DNA of 64,000 bases from CAVPTL01 sp963794415 (GCA_963794415.1 CAWCDI010000005.1:124001-188000), one strand, 5' to 3'; shown: positions 1-12,171, counted from the stretch's first letter. The notes: generated by a model from the letters alone, not told the origin. A program made the numbers and translations.

Positions 1-2307
<2,307 letters not shown>

Positions 2308-2311
<4 letters not shown>

Positions 2312-4272
2312 CCGGCGTACTCGAAGTCGTGGGGGTCGCCCTGGCCGCGGCGCAGGTGGAACACGTGGGCGGGCATGACGGCGGGATCGAGCTCGACGTA
2401 GTTGTGGGCGCCGTGCCACACGTACGCCTCACCGCTCAGCAGATCCTGCACCTGGTAGGGAGCCTGATCGGCGAGGCCCAGATCCCAGATGGGCACCTCG
2501 ATCCAGCCGGCCTGGACGTGGTCCGGGTCGAGGTTCACGACCGTGAGGATCACGTCGGCGCCGTCGGCCGAGCGGCGGAGGTAGCCAATCAGCTGGTCGT
2601 TCTCGATCGCGCAGAACGTGGTGGTGCCGTGCTCTGCGAGCGCCGGATGCTCGCGCCGGGCGGTGTTGATGGTGGTCATGAGCGGCTCCAGCGACTGCTT
2701 GTCGGCGAGCTTCCACTTCCGCAGCTGGTACTTCTCGGAGTCGAGGTACTCCTCGCTCCCGGGCCTGGCGGGGCGCTGCTCGATGAGCTCGAACGCCGGT
2801 CCGTAGACGCCGTAGTTCGGGCTGAGCGTGGCGGCGAGCACGAGGCGCGAGATGAACGCCGGCCGGCCGCCTTCCTGCAGCTGCTCGGTGAGGATGTCGG
2901 GAGTGTTGGGCCAGAAGTTCGGGCGGAAGTAGTCACGCATGGGAGTGTCGTTCAGCTCCCCGACGTACCGGGTCAGGTCGTGCTTCGACTGGCGCCACGT
3001 GAAGTACGTGTAGGACTGGCTGAACCCGAGCTTCGCGAGCCGCTCCATCACCCGCGGGCGCGTGAATGCCTCGGCCAGGAAGATGAGCTCGGGGTGGTGG
3101 CGGCGAGCCTTCTCGATGAGCCACTCCCAGAACGCGAACGGCTTGGTGTGCGGGTTGTCAACGCGAAAGACCGTGACGCCCTGCCGCACCCAGAACCGCA
3201 CCACCTCGAGGCAGCCGTTCCAGAGGTCGCGCCAGTCCTCGGTCTCGAAGTCCAGCGGATAGATGTCCTGGTAGAGCTTCGGCGGGTTCTCGGCATAGCG
3301 GATGGAGCCGTCGGGCAGGTGCCGGAACCACGACGGGTGCTCGGTCACCCACGGGTGGTCGGGCGAGCACTGGAAGGCGAGGTCGAGCGCCAGATGCATG
3401 CCGCGCCGGCGGCAGCCCTCGGCGAGGTCGGCGACGTCCGAGATGGTGCCGAGGTCGGGCAGCACCGCGGTGTGGCCGCCCTCCTTGGCGCCGATGGCCC
3501 AGGGGCTCCCGACGTCTCCCGGTTTTGCGGCGGTGGTGTTGTTGCGGCCCTTGCGGCCGCTGACGCCGATCGGGTGGATGGGCGGCAGGTAGACCACGTC
3601 GAAGCCCATCTTCTGGATGCGAAGGAGCTGGCCGGCGACGTCCTTCAGCGTGCCGTGGGCGCCGGCCTTCCCGAGCGAGCGCGGGAAGAGCTCATACCAG
3701 GCGCTGCAGCCGGCGAGCGGCGGCTCGACGAGCACGCTGCCCTCGACCGGGGAGTCGGTGGCAAAAGGGCGCGGATCCAGGCCGGCGGCGAGCGCCTCCA
3801 GCTCGGGATCGAGCGCGGCGCGGCCGGCGGCGACGGTGTCTGCGTCGCGGAGGCGGGCGGCCCACCCGGCGGCATCGCGGCCGGCGTCGTCGATGATGCG
3901 CGCGCCGACCTCGAGCTCGACCGAGACGTCCTGGCCCGCGGTGAGGCGCTTCTCCATCTGATCGCGCCACGTCTGGAACCGATCGACCCAGCCGCGGACG
4001 GCAAACCGGTAGCCGCCCAGGCGCTCGGCGGGGAAGCTGCCGCTCCAGCGGTCGTTTCCGAGCGAGACCATGGGCGCCTCGCTCCAGCGCTTGTCGTCGG
4101 CGTGGCGGTAGCGAAGGACGGCGGCGGCCCGGTCGTGGCCGTCAACGAACACATCGGCCACCACCTCGACCTGGCTGCCAAGGGTGCGCTTGGCGGGAAA
4201 GCGCCCGCAATCGACCATCGGCGAGACGAGCTGAACCACCGCCCTGCCTCTCCCGTTCTTCGGCTTTGCCAT
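2308..4272 (-). CDS. glgE: Alpha-1,4-glucan:maltose-1-phosphate maltosyltransferase
   Basis: Transfers maltosyl units from maltose-1-phosphate to the non-reducing ends of alpha-glucan in the cytosol. The protein has 654 residues, normal for GlgE: an N-terminal beta-sandwich (about 1-120), then a GH13_3 barrel with YLPPIHPIG near 230, the nucleophile in FRVDNPHTKP (Asp372), the acid/base in FLAEAFTRP (Glu401) and a C-terminal beta domain. It is first in a two-gene operon with the TreS-maltokinase gene (ATGA overlap), which makes its substrate. ATG at 4272 is the only sensible start. A palindromic repeat lies 50 bp upstream. Confidence 0.95.
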
Positions 4273-4323
4273 AGGCGCACGATGCTACCCGCTGGCGAGG
4301 CCCGCCAAACGACCAACCTCCGC

Positions 4324-4354
4324 TGAATACACGGTGCCAGGCACTTAATATTCA
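4324..4354. repeat. Dispersed intergenic palindrome, copy 1
   Basis: TGAATA and TATTCA ends flank a core CGGTGCC-A-GGCAC. It has the same ends and core as the elements at 26061, 61129 and, less closely, 35984 and 40101. It lies between the leftward glgE start and the leftward MFS stop. This copy is imperfect (ACA against TTAA inside the arms). No T-run follows, so it is not an obvious intrinsic terminator. Confidence 0.75.
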
Positions 4355-4371
4355 CGGCCCGGCGTGACCCG

Positions 4372-5946
4372 TCAGTCGCCGTGCGCCGCAGCCGGCTCCA
4401 CCGCCGCCCCGGCCTCTGCCGCGGCGCCTGCCGCCGTGTCCGCGGGGCCGCGCAGCGGGATCTCCTGCAGCAGGAACGTGAGCGCGAACGCCACCACGGT
4501 GACGAACGTCGCCACCACGAACACCGGCTGGAGCGCCGATGAGAACGCGTTGATCACCACCGAGTGGAGCGCCGCCGGCAGGTGGTGCAGGATCGCCGGG
4601 TTCGCCGACGCCGGGACGTGCGCGCCCGGGGGCAGGAGCTTGCGGTACTGGTCGGCCAGCTGGTTGGTGAAGATCGCGCCGAACGCCGCCACGCCGATCG
4701 AGCCGCCGATCTGCCGGAAGAGCGTCGAGCCCGACGTCGCCACCCCCAGATACTTGTAGTCCACCGAGTTCTGGGCGGCCAGCACCAGCACCTGCATCGT
4801 CATGCCGAGCCCCAGCCCCAGGATGAGCATCACTCCGGCGGCGTGCTCCGTCGATGTCCGCACGCCGAGGCCGCTCAGCAGGTACATCGCGACCACCATC
4901 AGCGCCGTGCCCGCGATCGGGAACGGCTTGTAGCGCCCGAACCTCGAGATGAGCTGCCCGCTGATGATGGACGTCACCAGAAGCCCCGCCATCATCGGCG
5001 TGAGCATCAGCCCCGACGCGGTGGGGCTGTGCCCCTTCACCACCTGCAGGTAGAGCGGCAGGTACGTGATCGCGCCGAAGAGCGCGAGGCCCACGACGAA
5101 GCCGATCGCGCTCGTCACCGCGAAGATGCGGTTCTGGAAGAGCTCGAGCGGCAGGATCGGCTCCTTCGCCCGGTGCTCGAGCAGCACGAACGCCGCCATC
5201 AGCACCACTCCGCCCACCATCATCGCGATGATCTGCGGCGAGCCCCAGCCATACGTGTTGCCGCCGAGGCTCGTGAAGAGCACGATCAGCGAGAGCGAGC
5301 CGGCCAGCGTGATCGCACCCGCGTAGTCCACCGCGTGGCGGATGTGCCGCACCGGCACGTGGAAGGCCGCGCCGATCACTCCGAGCGCGATCAGCCCGAG
5401 CGGGATGTTGACGTAGAAAATCCACCTCCACGTCAGGTTGTCGACGAAGAACCCGCCCAGCAGCGGCCCGATGATTGTCGAGACCCCGAACACCGCGCCG
5501 AAGAGCCCCTGATACCTGCCCCGCTCCCGCGGCGGCACGATGTCGCCGAGCACCGCAAGGGTCGTCACGATGAGGCCGCCGCCGCCCAGCCCCTGGATCG
5601 CGCGAAACGCGATCAGCTCGGTCATGTTCTGGCTGAGACCGCACAGCGCCGAGCCGATCAGGAAGATGACGATGGCGAGCTGCAGCAGGCGCTTTCGGCC
5701 GTACTGGTCGCCAAGCTTGCCGTAGAGCGGGCCCACCACGGTGGACGACAGCAGGTACGCCGTCACCACCCACGAGAGGTGCGTGAGGCCGCCCAGGTCG
5801 CCGACGATGGTGGGCAGCGCGGTCGAGACGATGGTCTGGTCGAGCGACGCCAGCAGGAGCACCAGCATGAGCGCGCTGAAGATCAGTCGGACGCGGGGTG
5901 CTTCGGCTGCGGGTGCGGCGGGTGAGCTCACGTTTCGACGAGGCAC
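4372..5946 (-). CDS. MFS transporter, DHA2 (EmrB/QacA) drug-exporter type
   Basis: Predicted proton-coupled efflux pump in the plasma membrane; substrate unknown. The 524 residues contain about 14 hydrophobic helices. The N-terminal half has LDQTIVSTALPTIVGDLGG and the loop GPLYGKLGDQYGRKR (MFS motif A), followed by the antiporter-type motif around GPLLGGFFV. The C-terminus is a short Ala/Glu-rich cytosolic tail. The start is GTG at 5946, since no ATG precedes the first helix. It stands alone, with a short gap to the cupin gene upstream and the palindrome downstream. The subfamily is clear, the substrate is not. Confidence 0.88.
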   Translation of the reverse strand: MPRRNVSSPAAPAAEAPRVRLIFSALMLVLLLASLDQTIVSTALPTIVGDLGGLTHLSWVVTAYLLSSTVVGPLYGKLGDQYGRKRLLQLAIVIFLIGSALCGLSQNMTELIAFRAIQGLGGGGLIVTTLAVLGDIVPPRERGRYQGLFGAVFGVSTIIGPLLGGFFVDNLTWRWIFYVNIPLGLIALGVIGAAFHVPVRHIRHAVDYAGAITLAGSLSLIVLFTSLGGNTYGWGSPQIIAMMVGGVVLMAAFVLLEHRAKEPILPLELFQNRIFAVTSAIGFVVGLALFGAITYLPLYLQVVKGHSPTASGLMLTPMMAGLLVTSIISGQLISRFGRYKPFPIAGTALMVVAMYLLSGLGVRTSTEHAAGVMLILGLGLGMTMQVLVLAAQNSVDYKYLGVATSGSTLFRQIGGSIGVAAFGAIFTNQLADQYRKLLPPGAHVPASANPAILHHLPAALHSVVINAFSSALQPVFVVATFVTVVAFALTFLLQEIPLRGPADTAAGAAAEAGAAVEPAAAHGD

Positions 5947-5990
5947 TCTAGCGAGTGCTCATTCCACAGAAGCTACCGGACACGTTCCTT

Positions 5991-6620
5991 TCATCGGCCG
6001 CCGCCCACGATCTGTGAGAAGCGGGGATCCGAGCTGATGGGCTCCAGGTCGTGGTCGTCCCGCGCCGCCGCGGCCAGGTCGGGCCGCTCGCGCACGCCCT
6101 CGCGCAGGTGCTCGAGCGCCGCGTCGGTCTCGCCCAGCTGCGCCTCGGCGCACGCCAGGTTGAAGTGGAGGATGCCGTGGCCCGGGTACTCCTCCAGCGC
6201 CGCCTCGAGGAGCGCCCTGGCGTCGGCGAACCGGCCCTCGTCGAAGAGCGCGAAGACGTCGGCGTTCACCTCCCACGCCTGCGGCTCGTACGCCTCGCCG
6301 GGCTTCCCGCCCATCGACACGACCGTGGTGCCCGCCTCCTTCGCGACTGCCGCCCGCGTGCTCGCCGGATCGGCCACCAGCACGAGCGCGCCGGCCGGGG
6401 CGTCGATCTCCTCGCCGTCCACCGTGAACGCCGCATGGCCCGCGGTCACCAGGTAGAGCTCCTCGTGCCCCGTCGGCACCTCGTCGTGCCCGGGGATGAG
6501 CCGTCCGCCGGCCTCGGCAGCCGTCCACGCATTGATCCCGAACGACTGCACGCCCATCGCCCGGCGGATCGGCGCCCAGCCGTCGTCGCGCGTGATGTCC
6601 GAGAGCAGCACGGCCTTCAC
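5991..6620 (-). CDS. Cupin protein with C-terminal TPR-like helices
   Basis: Function unknown. Of 209 residues, about 30-110 form a single cupin barrel (GHEELYLVTAGHAAFTVDGE, then APAGALVLV), and about 125-195 look like tetratricopeptide helices (ARALLEAALEEYPGHGILHF, LACAEAQLGETDAALEHLRE). The usual cupin metal histidines are only partly present (GHEE). A paralogue with the same two-part design is at 12731-13363. GTG at 6620 is favoured because AGGG lies 8 bp upstream; GTG at 6626 is also possible. It follows the winged-helix gene closely on the same strand and may be co-transcribed with it. Confidence 0.75.
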   Translation of the reverse strand: MKAVLLSDITRDDGWAPIRRAMGVQSFGINAWTAAEAGGRLIPGHDEVPTGHEELYLVTAGHAAFTVDGEEIDAPAGALVLVADPASTRAAVAKEAGTTVVSMGGKPGEAYEPQAWEVNADVFALFDEGRFADARALLEAALEEYPGHGILHFNLACAEAQLGETDAALEHLREGVRERPDLAAAARDDHDLEPISSDPRFSQIVGGGR

Positions 6621-6630
6621 ACGCACGACC

Positions 6631-7608
6631 CTAGCCCGCCTGCAGGGCGATGTCGAGGAACCGCCCGACGTCGCGCACCTCGGCGTCGAGCGCCCGCTTC
6701 GGGCCCGGCCGGCCGAACCACTCCACCTCCACGCGCCGCTTCTCGATCCGCCAGAACCCTGCCGCCTGCCCGCGCACCAGCACCACCGGCCGCAGGATCC
6801 CGCCACCGTGGATGAGCTCGCCGTCGCGCGCCGGATCGAGGATCCAGCCGCGGCGGCGGTGCCCGAGCATCGTGGTGTCGAACGCCGCCAGGAGCTGCAG
6901 CGGCGCGGGTGCCGGAAGCTCTGCGGCGTCCATGGCCGGCTGCGGCCCGATGAGTCCGAGCGCCCGCCGCGCCATCCCCAGCGAGAGCCCCGACCAGCCC
7001 GCCAGATCCTCCGCATCGGCCGGCCCGTACCCCGCCAGGTACCGCGCCGCGAGCGTCGCCAGCGCCTCGTCCTCGGCTACCTCGGCGGGAGGATCCACTG
7101 CGCACAGCCGCCCGTCGGGGAGCGTCACGATCCGCCCCTCGGTCGCCGCCCAGGGCACCAGCACGTTCACGGCCGGGCCGAGATCGCCGTGGCCCGTGCC
7201 GACCTCGGCCAGGAGCGAGGCCCGGTCGCGCGGGCCGTCGGCGAGCACCGCAAGCATCTCGGGCAGCATCGCCTGGGCGATCCCGAGCGCCTCCCGCCGC
7301 CGCATGATGGCGTCGAAGGTGCGGTGGTTTCGCGCGCCGAGCGCCGCGTGCAGCCAGTCGCGGTCGTCGGCATCGATCAGGTGCACGGTGCCGCGCACCG
7401 TCCAGGTGCGCACCAGCCCGGGGCCGTCCATCGCCGGGCGCTCCATCGCGGGCACGCGGCTTCGCAGCGCGAGCCCCGCCGCCCGCAGGTTCTGGGCCTG
7501 GATGCCCACCACCGCGCGGGCGGCCGCGCGCACATCCGCGGCCGCGGATCCCGGCAGCAGGCACTGCTTCGCGAGCCTGCTTCGCCGCAGCTCCTCGGCG
7601 GCGGTCAC
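6631..7608 (-). CDS. Winged-helix DNA-binding domain protein (HTH_42/AlkX type)
   Basis: A 325-residue protein resembling the winged-helix family PF06224, several members of which are DNA-glycosylase-like (AlkZ/AlkX). Visible family features are RLAKQCLLPG near the start, VVGIQAQNLRAAGLALRSR, the segment TWTVRGTVHLIDADDRDWL and a C-terminal LIHGGGILRPVVLVRGQAAGFWR. I infer a nucleic-acid repair or binding role; the AlkZ glycosylase QxQ motif corresponds at best to QAQ here. GTG at 7608 overlaps the stop of the upstream hydrolase gene by 4 bp (GTGA), so the two are translationally coupled although functionally unrelated at first sight. Confidence 0.8.
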   Translation of the reverse strand: MTAAEELRRSRLAKQCLLPGSAAADVRAAARAVVGIQAQNLRAAGLALRSRVPAMERPAMDGPGLVRTWTVRGTVHLIDADDRDWLHAALGARNHRTFDAIMRRREALGIAQAMLPEMLAVLADGPRDRASLLAEVGTGHGDLGPAVNVLVPWAATEGRIVTLPDGRLCAVDPPAEVAEDEALATLAARYLAGYGPADAEDLAGWSGLSLGMARRALGLIGPQPAMDAAELPAPAPLQLLAAFDTTMLGHRRRGWILDPARDGELIHGGGILRPVVLVRGQAAGFWRIEKRRVEVEWFGRPGPKRALDAEVRDVGRFLDIALQAG

Positions 7609-9557
7609 GGCGCCGGCAGGGTCAGCACGGCACCCGCCGTGGTGACGGTGGCGAGCGCCCGCGACTGCGAGAAGCTCACCGCGAACACGCGGTTGAAGCC
7701 CGTCACCCTGACCGTGGCGCTCACCCGGCCCGAGGCGATCGTCCACACCCCGTGGCCCGAGACCCCGGCGTCGGACACGAACCGCGCGCCGCGCAGGGTG
7801 AGGTTCACGTCGGGTCCGTGCTCGGTGCCGGTGAACCGGCCGCCGTAGAGCCCCGCGCCGCCGCTACCGGTCTCGGCCCACCACGTCTGCACCGCGTCGC
7901 CCAGCGCCTGGGTTGCCACCGTGGCCGCCCGCCGCACCGCCACCGACGCAGAGCCCGACGAGACCGTCGCCGGCGCCGCGCCTGACAGCCGCAGCGGGAA
8001 CGAGCCGGGCGTGTGGATGGGCGGCACCTTCGCCGCGCACGAGGTGTCGAGCGTCGCGAGATGCTGCGGCGCCGACACGAACGAGCGCACCAGGCTGCGG
8101 CCGCAGCGCGTCGCGTTGGTGGTGAGCACGTCGCCTTCGGTCGCCGTGTGCACGGCGTTTCGCAGCACCACCAGCCGCGCAGAGGGCCCGATCTGCCTGA
8201 GCACCGCAGGCGCATCGGACACCGGCGTCCACGAGTCCAGGTCACCGCCGATCACGAGCACGGGAAGCGACGCCGGGATCAGCGGCGGGGCACGTCCCGC
8301 AGCCGGCGCCGGGTGACCGATCTCCGGCCACTTCAGGCACGACGTGAAGGCCTCGGAGTAGGCGTTCATCGTGAGCCACTCGTGCGGCGTGAACGGCGCG
8401 AGGTCCGCGGCCGGGGCGCCGGCCATCGCCGCCTCGAGCTGCGCGGGCCGCTGCGCGATGGGCGAGCTCACGTCGAAGAGCTGCGGATAGTCGGTGCACG
8501 CGACGGCGAAGTACTGCCCGTCGGAGTAGTCGGTAGCGGCAGGGAGCGTCGAGTTGTCGTCCTGCGCGGCGTCGGCTGCCAGGCGCAGGAGCGGCTGGTT
8601 CACGCCTGCGAGCGCCGCGCGGTCGGCGGCGTCGAGGTCGCGGTACATCAGCGGATCGAAGCCCGCGTCGGACGTGAGATCCACCATCGTCCGCACGCTC
8701 ACCGTGGCCCGCACCCGCGTGCCCTGGGGGTTCCGCGTCCAGCCGCTGATGGGGTGCGTGCGAAGCCGCGCGACGAGGGCGCCCACCCGCGCCCACGGGT
8801 CGCCGCCGGCCGCCTGCGTGCACGCCAGATCGCGCTCGCACACCAGCCGCAACGCGCTCCTCGCCGTGGTGGCGGTCGATGCGTACCAGGGGTCGATGCT
8901 GGTGAGCGAGTACGTCGAGTCGAGCACCACCGAGCGCAGCAGGCCGGGGTAGCGCGAGGCGAACGACTGCACGAACCACGACCCGTAGGAGTCGCCGTAC
9001 ATGTCCACCTTGCCCGTGTGGAGCGCCCGGATGATGTCGGCCAGGTCGTGGGTGGCATACGCCGTCGCGTAGAGGCTCGAGTTCTGGCCGAGCGAGCGGC
9101 CGCACGCGCCCACGATGTTGTTGAACGCCGCCGTGGCCGTGTTGCCGGCGAAGTGCTGGAGCGCCTTGCAGCGGATCACCGCAGAGCTGCCCGTGCCGCG
9201 GCTATCCACCAGCAGCAGGTTGTGATCGGCCAGCAGCGGCTTGAAGAGCGCGCGGTACTCGGGGCCGCTGCCGGTGGTCGCAAAGCCGGGGCCGCCCTCC
9301 TCGGCCACGACGGTGCCCACCGCGGGCTTCGCGGGGGTGAACAGCACGAAGAAGATCGAGAAGCGGCCGCGCGCCGGGTGAGCGGGATCGATCGGCTCGC
9401 TGCGGGTGCCGCACCAGGCCGGGATCGCGCGCTGGCAGGCGTGCAGCGTCACGGAGCCCATCCGCAGCGTGGCCGGCGCCGACGCCGCTGCCGGCGCAGC
9501 GACGAGCACCGCGCCCAGCACGATGGCGGTACCCGTCAGAAGCTTGCGAAAAGACAC
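7605..9557 (-). CDS. Secreted alpha/beta-hydrolase, tripeptidyl-aminopeptidase-like
   Basis: Predicted exported peptidase or esterase of the SlpD/SlpE-like group. The 650 residues begin with a signal peptide (about 1-26, ending AAPAAASA). The hydrolase core has the oxyanion region EEGGPGFATTGSG, the nucleophile elbow GDSYGSW (Ser190), an Asp in VIGGDLDSWTPVSD and a His in NAVHTA. The last ~140 residues form a beta-rich extension (LYGGRFTGTEHGPDVNLTLRG) that is probably a separate domain. ATG at 9557. It is the first gene of a two-gene unit with the winged-helix gene. Confidence 0.85.
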   Translation of the reverse strand: MSFRKLLTGTAIVLGAVLVAAPAAASAPATLRMGSVTLHACQRAIPAWCGTRSEPIDPAHPARGRFSIFFVLFTPAKPAVGTVVAEEGGPGFATTGSGPEYRALFKPLLADHNLLLVDSRGTGSSAVIRCKALQHFAGNTATAAFNNIVGACGRSLGQNSSLYATAYATHDLADIIRALHTGKVDMYGDSYGSWFVQSFASRYPGLLRSVVLDSTYSLTSIDPWYASTATTARSALRLVCERDLACTQAAGGDPWARVGALVARLRTHPISGWTRNPQGTRVRATVSVRTMVDLTSDAGFDPLMYRDLDAADRAALAGVNQPLLRLAADAAQDDNSTLPAATDYSDGQYFAVACTDYPQLFDVSSPIAQRPAQLEAAMAGAPAADLAPFTPHEWLTMNAYSEAFTSCLKWPEIGHPAPAAGRAPPLIPASLPVLVIGGDLDSWTPVSDAPAVLRQIGPSARLVVLRNAVHTATEGDVLTTNATRCGRSLVRSFVSAPQHLATLDTSCAAKVPPIHTPGSFPLRLSGAAPATVSSGSASVAVRRAATVATQALGDAVQTWWAETGSGGAGLYGGRFTGTEHGPDVNLTLRGARFVSDAGVSGHGVWTIASGRVSATVRVTGFNRVFAVSFSQSRALATVTTAGAVLTLPAP

Positions 9558-9619
9558 CCCGTCAATGTGTACCTCACTTTCACTGCACGCTGCGTTGGTG
9601 TCAGAGTGAAGCCGCCGGC

Positions 9620-10234
9620 CTACCCGTCCTCAAGCGCGGCCCGGTGGATGAGCCCGGGAACGTCCGTCCGCGAGAGCGCGAAGTACACCGCCACTGCCCC
9701 GTCCAGCACGAACGACGCCGTGGGGCTCAGGAGCGCGAGCAGGATCGCGACCACGTAGATGCCCCCGCCCAGCGCGGCGCGGCGGGTGCCTGCGGGAAAG
9801 GCCTCGCGGGCCGGCTCCGCCACCAGCTCCGGATGCTGCGAGAGGTACTGCCAGCTGGCCGCGAACGCCAGGCCCATGAGCATCATGGTGGTGGCGTAGA
9901 GGATGGCCGCGGGCCGCGCCTGGCCGGTGTCGGCGTAGTCGGCGGCGATGGCCGTCGGCCACGGCACGATCGAGATGAAGAGCAGGAAGACGAGGGTGCG
10001 CTCCACGAACCGGCGGGTGATGAACCGCACCCCGCTCATCATGCCGTGGTGCTCGATCCACAGCAGGCCGATGGTCACAAACGAGACCAGGTAGGCAAGA
10101 TAGGTCGGCCACTCGCGGGCCAGATCGCGCACCAGCTCGTGCGAGCCCTCGGGCCGCGGCAGGTCGAGCACGAGCAGCGTCACGGCGATGGCGAAGATGC
10201 CGTCGATCAGCGCTTCAAGACGTCCCGGTGTCAC
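9620..10234 (-). CDS. TMEM175-family (DUF1211) potassium channel-like membrane protein
   Basis: A 204-residue membrane protein with about six helices. The first helix carries the family signature as RLEALIDGIFAIAVTLLVLD, corresponding to the pore-lining motif of bacterial TMEM175 (usually R-x-E-x-F-S-D-G; here Ile replaces Phe-Ser). A second helix pair contains SFVTIGLLWIEHHGM, with the conserved His-His. GTG at 10234 overlaps the GH43 stop (GTGA). Bacterial TMEM175 proteins are tetrameric potassium-selective channels. The family assignment is good; conductance is inferred. Confidence 0.85.
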   Translation of the reverse strand: MTPGRLEALIDGIFAIAVTLLVLDLPRPEGSHELVRDLAREWPTYLAYLVSFVTIGLLWIEHHGMMSGVRFITRRFVERTLVFLLFISIVPWPTAIAADYADTGQARPAAILYATTMMLMGLAFAASWQYLSQHPELVAEPAREAFPAGTRRAALGGGIYVVAILLALLSPTASFVLDGAVAVYFALSRTDVPGLIHRAALEDG

Positions 10235-11202
10235 GCACCGATGTTCGGCGCGGGCGCGGGCGCCCCTGCGGAGGGCGTGATCTGCGGCCACCCGCCGCGG
10301 TAGGTGATGCGGTCGATCAGCATCACCCGGCGCACCTGATCCGGCGCCTCCCACGGGTTCTGCGAGTCGATGGCGTGGTAGACGATCCAGTCGTCGCCGG
10401 CGTCGTCGCGCACCACCGAGTTGTGGCCGGGCCCGAGCCACCGATCGCCGTCGCCCAGCACGATCCCGCCGCGCTCGAACGGCCCCTCGGGCGAGCGGCT
10501 GCGCGCCACCATCACGGCGTAGTGGGGCGGATACGTCCACGTGCGGTCGCCCGAGTACCACAGGTACCACCAGCCGTCGCGCTCCGTGAGATACGGCCCC
10601 TCGATGCCCTCCTCGTACGGCAGCTTCGGCTCGGCCGACCACCCGCGCAGCAGCAGCCGCTGCTCGCTCCCGGGCGCGAGCGACACGAGATCTGCGGCGA
10701 GCTCGCGCAGCACGATGTCGCCGCCGCTTCCCCACGCGAGGTGCCAGCGGCCGGTGGCCGGATCGCAGAAGACGTCGGCGTCGATGTCCGAGGTGGTGGG
10801 CCCGGCGTGAAGCGGCGCGCCGATGTCGGTGAACGGCCCCTCGGGCGAGGCCGACGTCGCGACGCCGAGGCACACCGTGGGGTCGTCGGGCGGGCCGGGG
10901 AACTGCGGATCATCCGGCGAGGCGGTGAAGTACATGAAGAACGTGCCGCCGTGCTCCACCACGTGCGGGGCCCAGAACATCTGGGTGGTCTGCGCCCACG
11001 CCGGCTTCTGCGGCATCGCGTCGCCGAGGTGCTCCCACCGCACCATGTCGCGCGAGCGCGCGAGCTGGACGTTCACCGGCGGCGCCTGGGTCGCGTAGGC
11101 GTAGCACCAGCCGTCGGAGGCACGGATCACGTTGGGATCGGGAAACTCACGATCCAGCACGGGGTTTCGGTACTCGCTCAGAGGGCCGCCAGCGTAGTAC
11201 AT
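10231..11202 (-). CDS. Glycoside hydrolase family 43 protein
   Basis: Predicted five-bladed propeller enzyme acting on arabinose- or xylose-containing glycans. The 323 residues begin MYYAGG and reach the catalytic base motif REFPDPNVI within 25 residues. The second Asp lies in TSDIDADVFCDPATG and the proton donor in EGIEGPYL, so all three carboxylates are present. There is no signal peptide, so it is probably cytosolic. ATG at 11202 is the only start before the first motif. It lies just 7 bp from the start of the divergent gene at 11210, so each promoter must overlap the other gene. Substrate is not decidable by eye. Confidence 0.85.
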   Translation of the reverse strand: MYYAGGPLSEYRNPVLDREFPDPNVIRASDGWCYAYATQAPPVNVQLARSRDMVRWEHLGDAMPQKPAWAQTTQMFWAPHVVEHGGTFFMYFTASPDDPQFPGPPDDPTVCLGVATSASPEGPFTDIGAPLHAGPTTSDIDADVFCDPATGRWHLAWGSGGDIVLRELAADLVSLAPGSEQRLLLRGWSAEPKLPYEEGIEGPYLTERDGWWYLWYSGDRTWTYPPHYAVMVARSRSPEGPFERGGIVLGDGDRWLGPGHNSVVRDDAGDDWIVYHAIDSQNPWEAPDQVRRVMLIDRITYRGGWPQITPSAGAPAPAPNIGA

Positions 11203-11209
11203 TGCGGCG

Positions 11210-11575
11210 ATGTCACACGAACGAGAGCATCCGGTGCTGACGGTCTCCCAGGCGGTGCGGGAGGCAGCCGGGGCCGTTGATCCCACAGATACGGACGGCC
11301 TCGTGGGCGACTTCGAGCAGTGGTTCGAGGACGACGACGAGCCCGTGAACACGGTGCCGAGCCTCGACCGGCGGATAGGCGGCGCAGTCGATCAGCTCGA
11401 CCCCGACGGCACCAGCCCGGCGCTGGCAGTGGCCGCGGCGATCGTGCTCTACCGCGGCTCGCAGCCCCACCACCCGCCGCACGATGCCGACCACCTCATC
11501 GAGCAGGCGGTACGGCTGCAGTTCGGCCGCGACGTGCCCGGCGACGTCGCCGCCTGGCTCGCCGGCGAGCGCTGA
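11210..11575 (+). CDS. Hypothetical acidic protein
   Basis: I do not recognise this 121-residue protein. It is acidic (VGDFEQWFEDDDEPVN) with a helical C-terminal half (LIEQAVRLQFGRDVPGDVAAWLAGE), and has no signal peptide or membrane segment. ATG at 11210 is used. It is divergent from the GH43 gene and convergent with the TetR gene, whose stop is 7 bp away. Codon use matches its neighbours, which supports coding. Confidence 0.6.
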   Translation: MSHEREHPVLTVSQAVREAAGAVDPTDTDGLVGDFEQWFEDDDEPVNTVPSLDRRIGGAVDQLDPDGTSPALAVAAAIVLYRGSQPHHPPHDADHLIEQAVRLQFGRDVPGDVAAWLAGER

Positions 11576-11582
11576 CCCGGCC

Positions 11583-12149
11583 TCAGCGCTGGGGCCGAAG
11601 CCCGTCCGTCACCAGATCGAGGATGCGCGAGACCTGGCTCTTGTGGTCGGGCCCCTCGCGCACCATCCACACCGCGCCGAGCAGGCTGAGCACGTCGAGC
11701 CCGGTGGCATCCGCGCGGATGGTCCCGGCGGCGATGCCCGCGGCCACCAGCTGATCGATCGCGCCGATCAGCTTGTCGCGCGTGTCGGCGAAGAGCTCTG
11801 ATTCCGACGCCATCACCTCGCGCAGCGCCTCGCCCATGCCTCGCTTGGTGGCGGCGTAGCGGACGAAGCCGTCCATCCACGAGCGCAGCGCCACGTCGGG
11901 ATCTGCCGTCTCCAGCAGCTCGCCGGCCAGCGCGCAGAGCTGATCCACCTCGCGCACGTAGGTTGCAGCGATCAGCGCGTCGCGGGTGGGGAAGTGGCGG
12001 TAGAGCGTGCCGACGCCCACGCCGGCCTCCCGCGCGATCGCCTCGAGCGACGAGTCGACGCCCGAGGTCGCGAAGGCGTCCGCGGCTGCGACGAGCAGCT
12101 TCTCACGGTTTCGGCGCGCATCGGAGCGCAGGGTTTCGGTCTCGGTCAC
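11583..12149 (-). CDS. TetR-family transcriptional regulator
   Basis: The 188-residue protein has an N-terminal HTH (REKLLVAAADAFATSGVDSS, then the recognition helix in GVGVGTLYRHFPTRDALI) and a TetR_C-like ligand domain. GTG at 12149 is chosen because GGTGG lies 10 bp upstream; the alternative TTG at 12158 has that sequence only 1 bp away. It is divergent from a shortened SDR gene. Two strong inverted repeats in the shared promoter region are likely operators, so it probably represses itself and the SDR gene. Confidence 0.88.
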   Translation of the reverse strand: MTETETLRSDARRNREKLLVAAADAFATSGVDSSLEAIAREAGVGVGTLYRHFPTRDALIAATYVREVDQLCALAGELLETADPDVALRSWMDGFVRYAATKRGMGEALREVMASESELFADTRDKLIGAIDQLVAAGIAAGTIRADATGLDVLSLLGAVWMVREGPDHKSQVSRILDLVTDGLRPQR

Positions 12150-12171
12150 GCTGATCAATCCACCAGAAAGG

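Noticed and set aside
4324..4354. Intrinsic terminator at the palindrome copies
   Set aside because: The hairpins lack a following T-run, and one copy (4324) lies between two leftward genes close to a start. A terminator role cannot be excluded but is not supported by the sequence alone.
4564..5925. 453-residue Arg/His-rich plus-strand frame opposite the MFS gene
   Set aside because: Antisense shadow with no domain and extreme composition.
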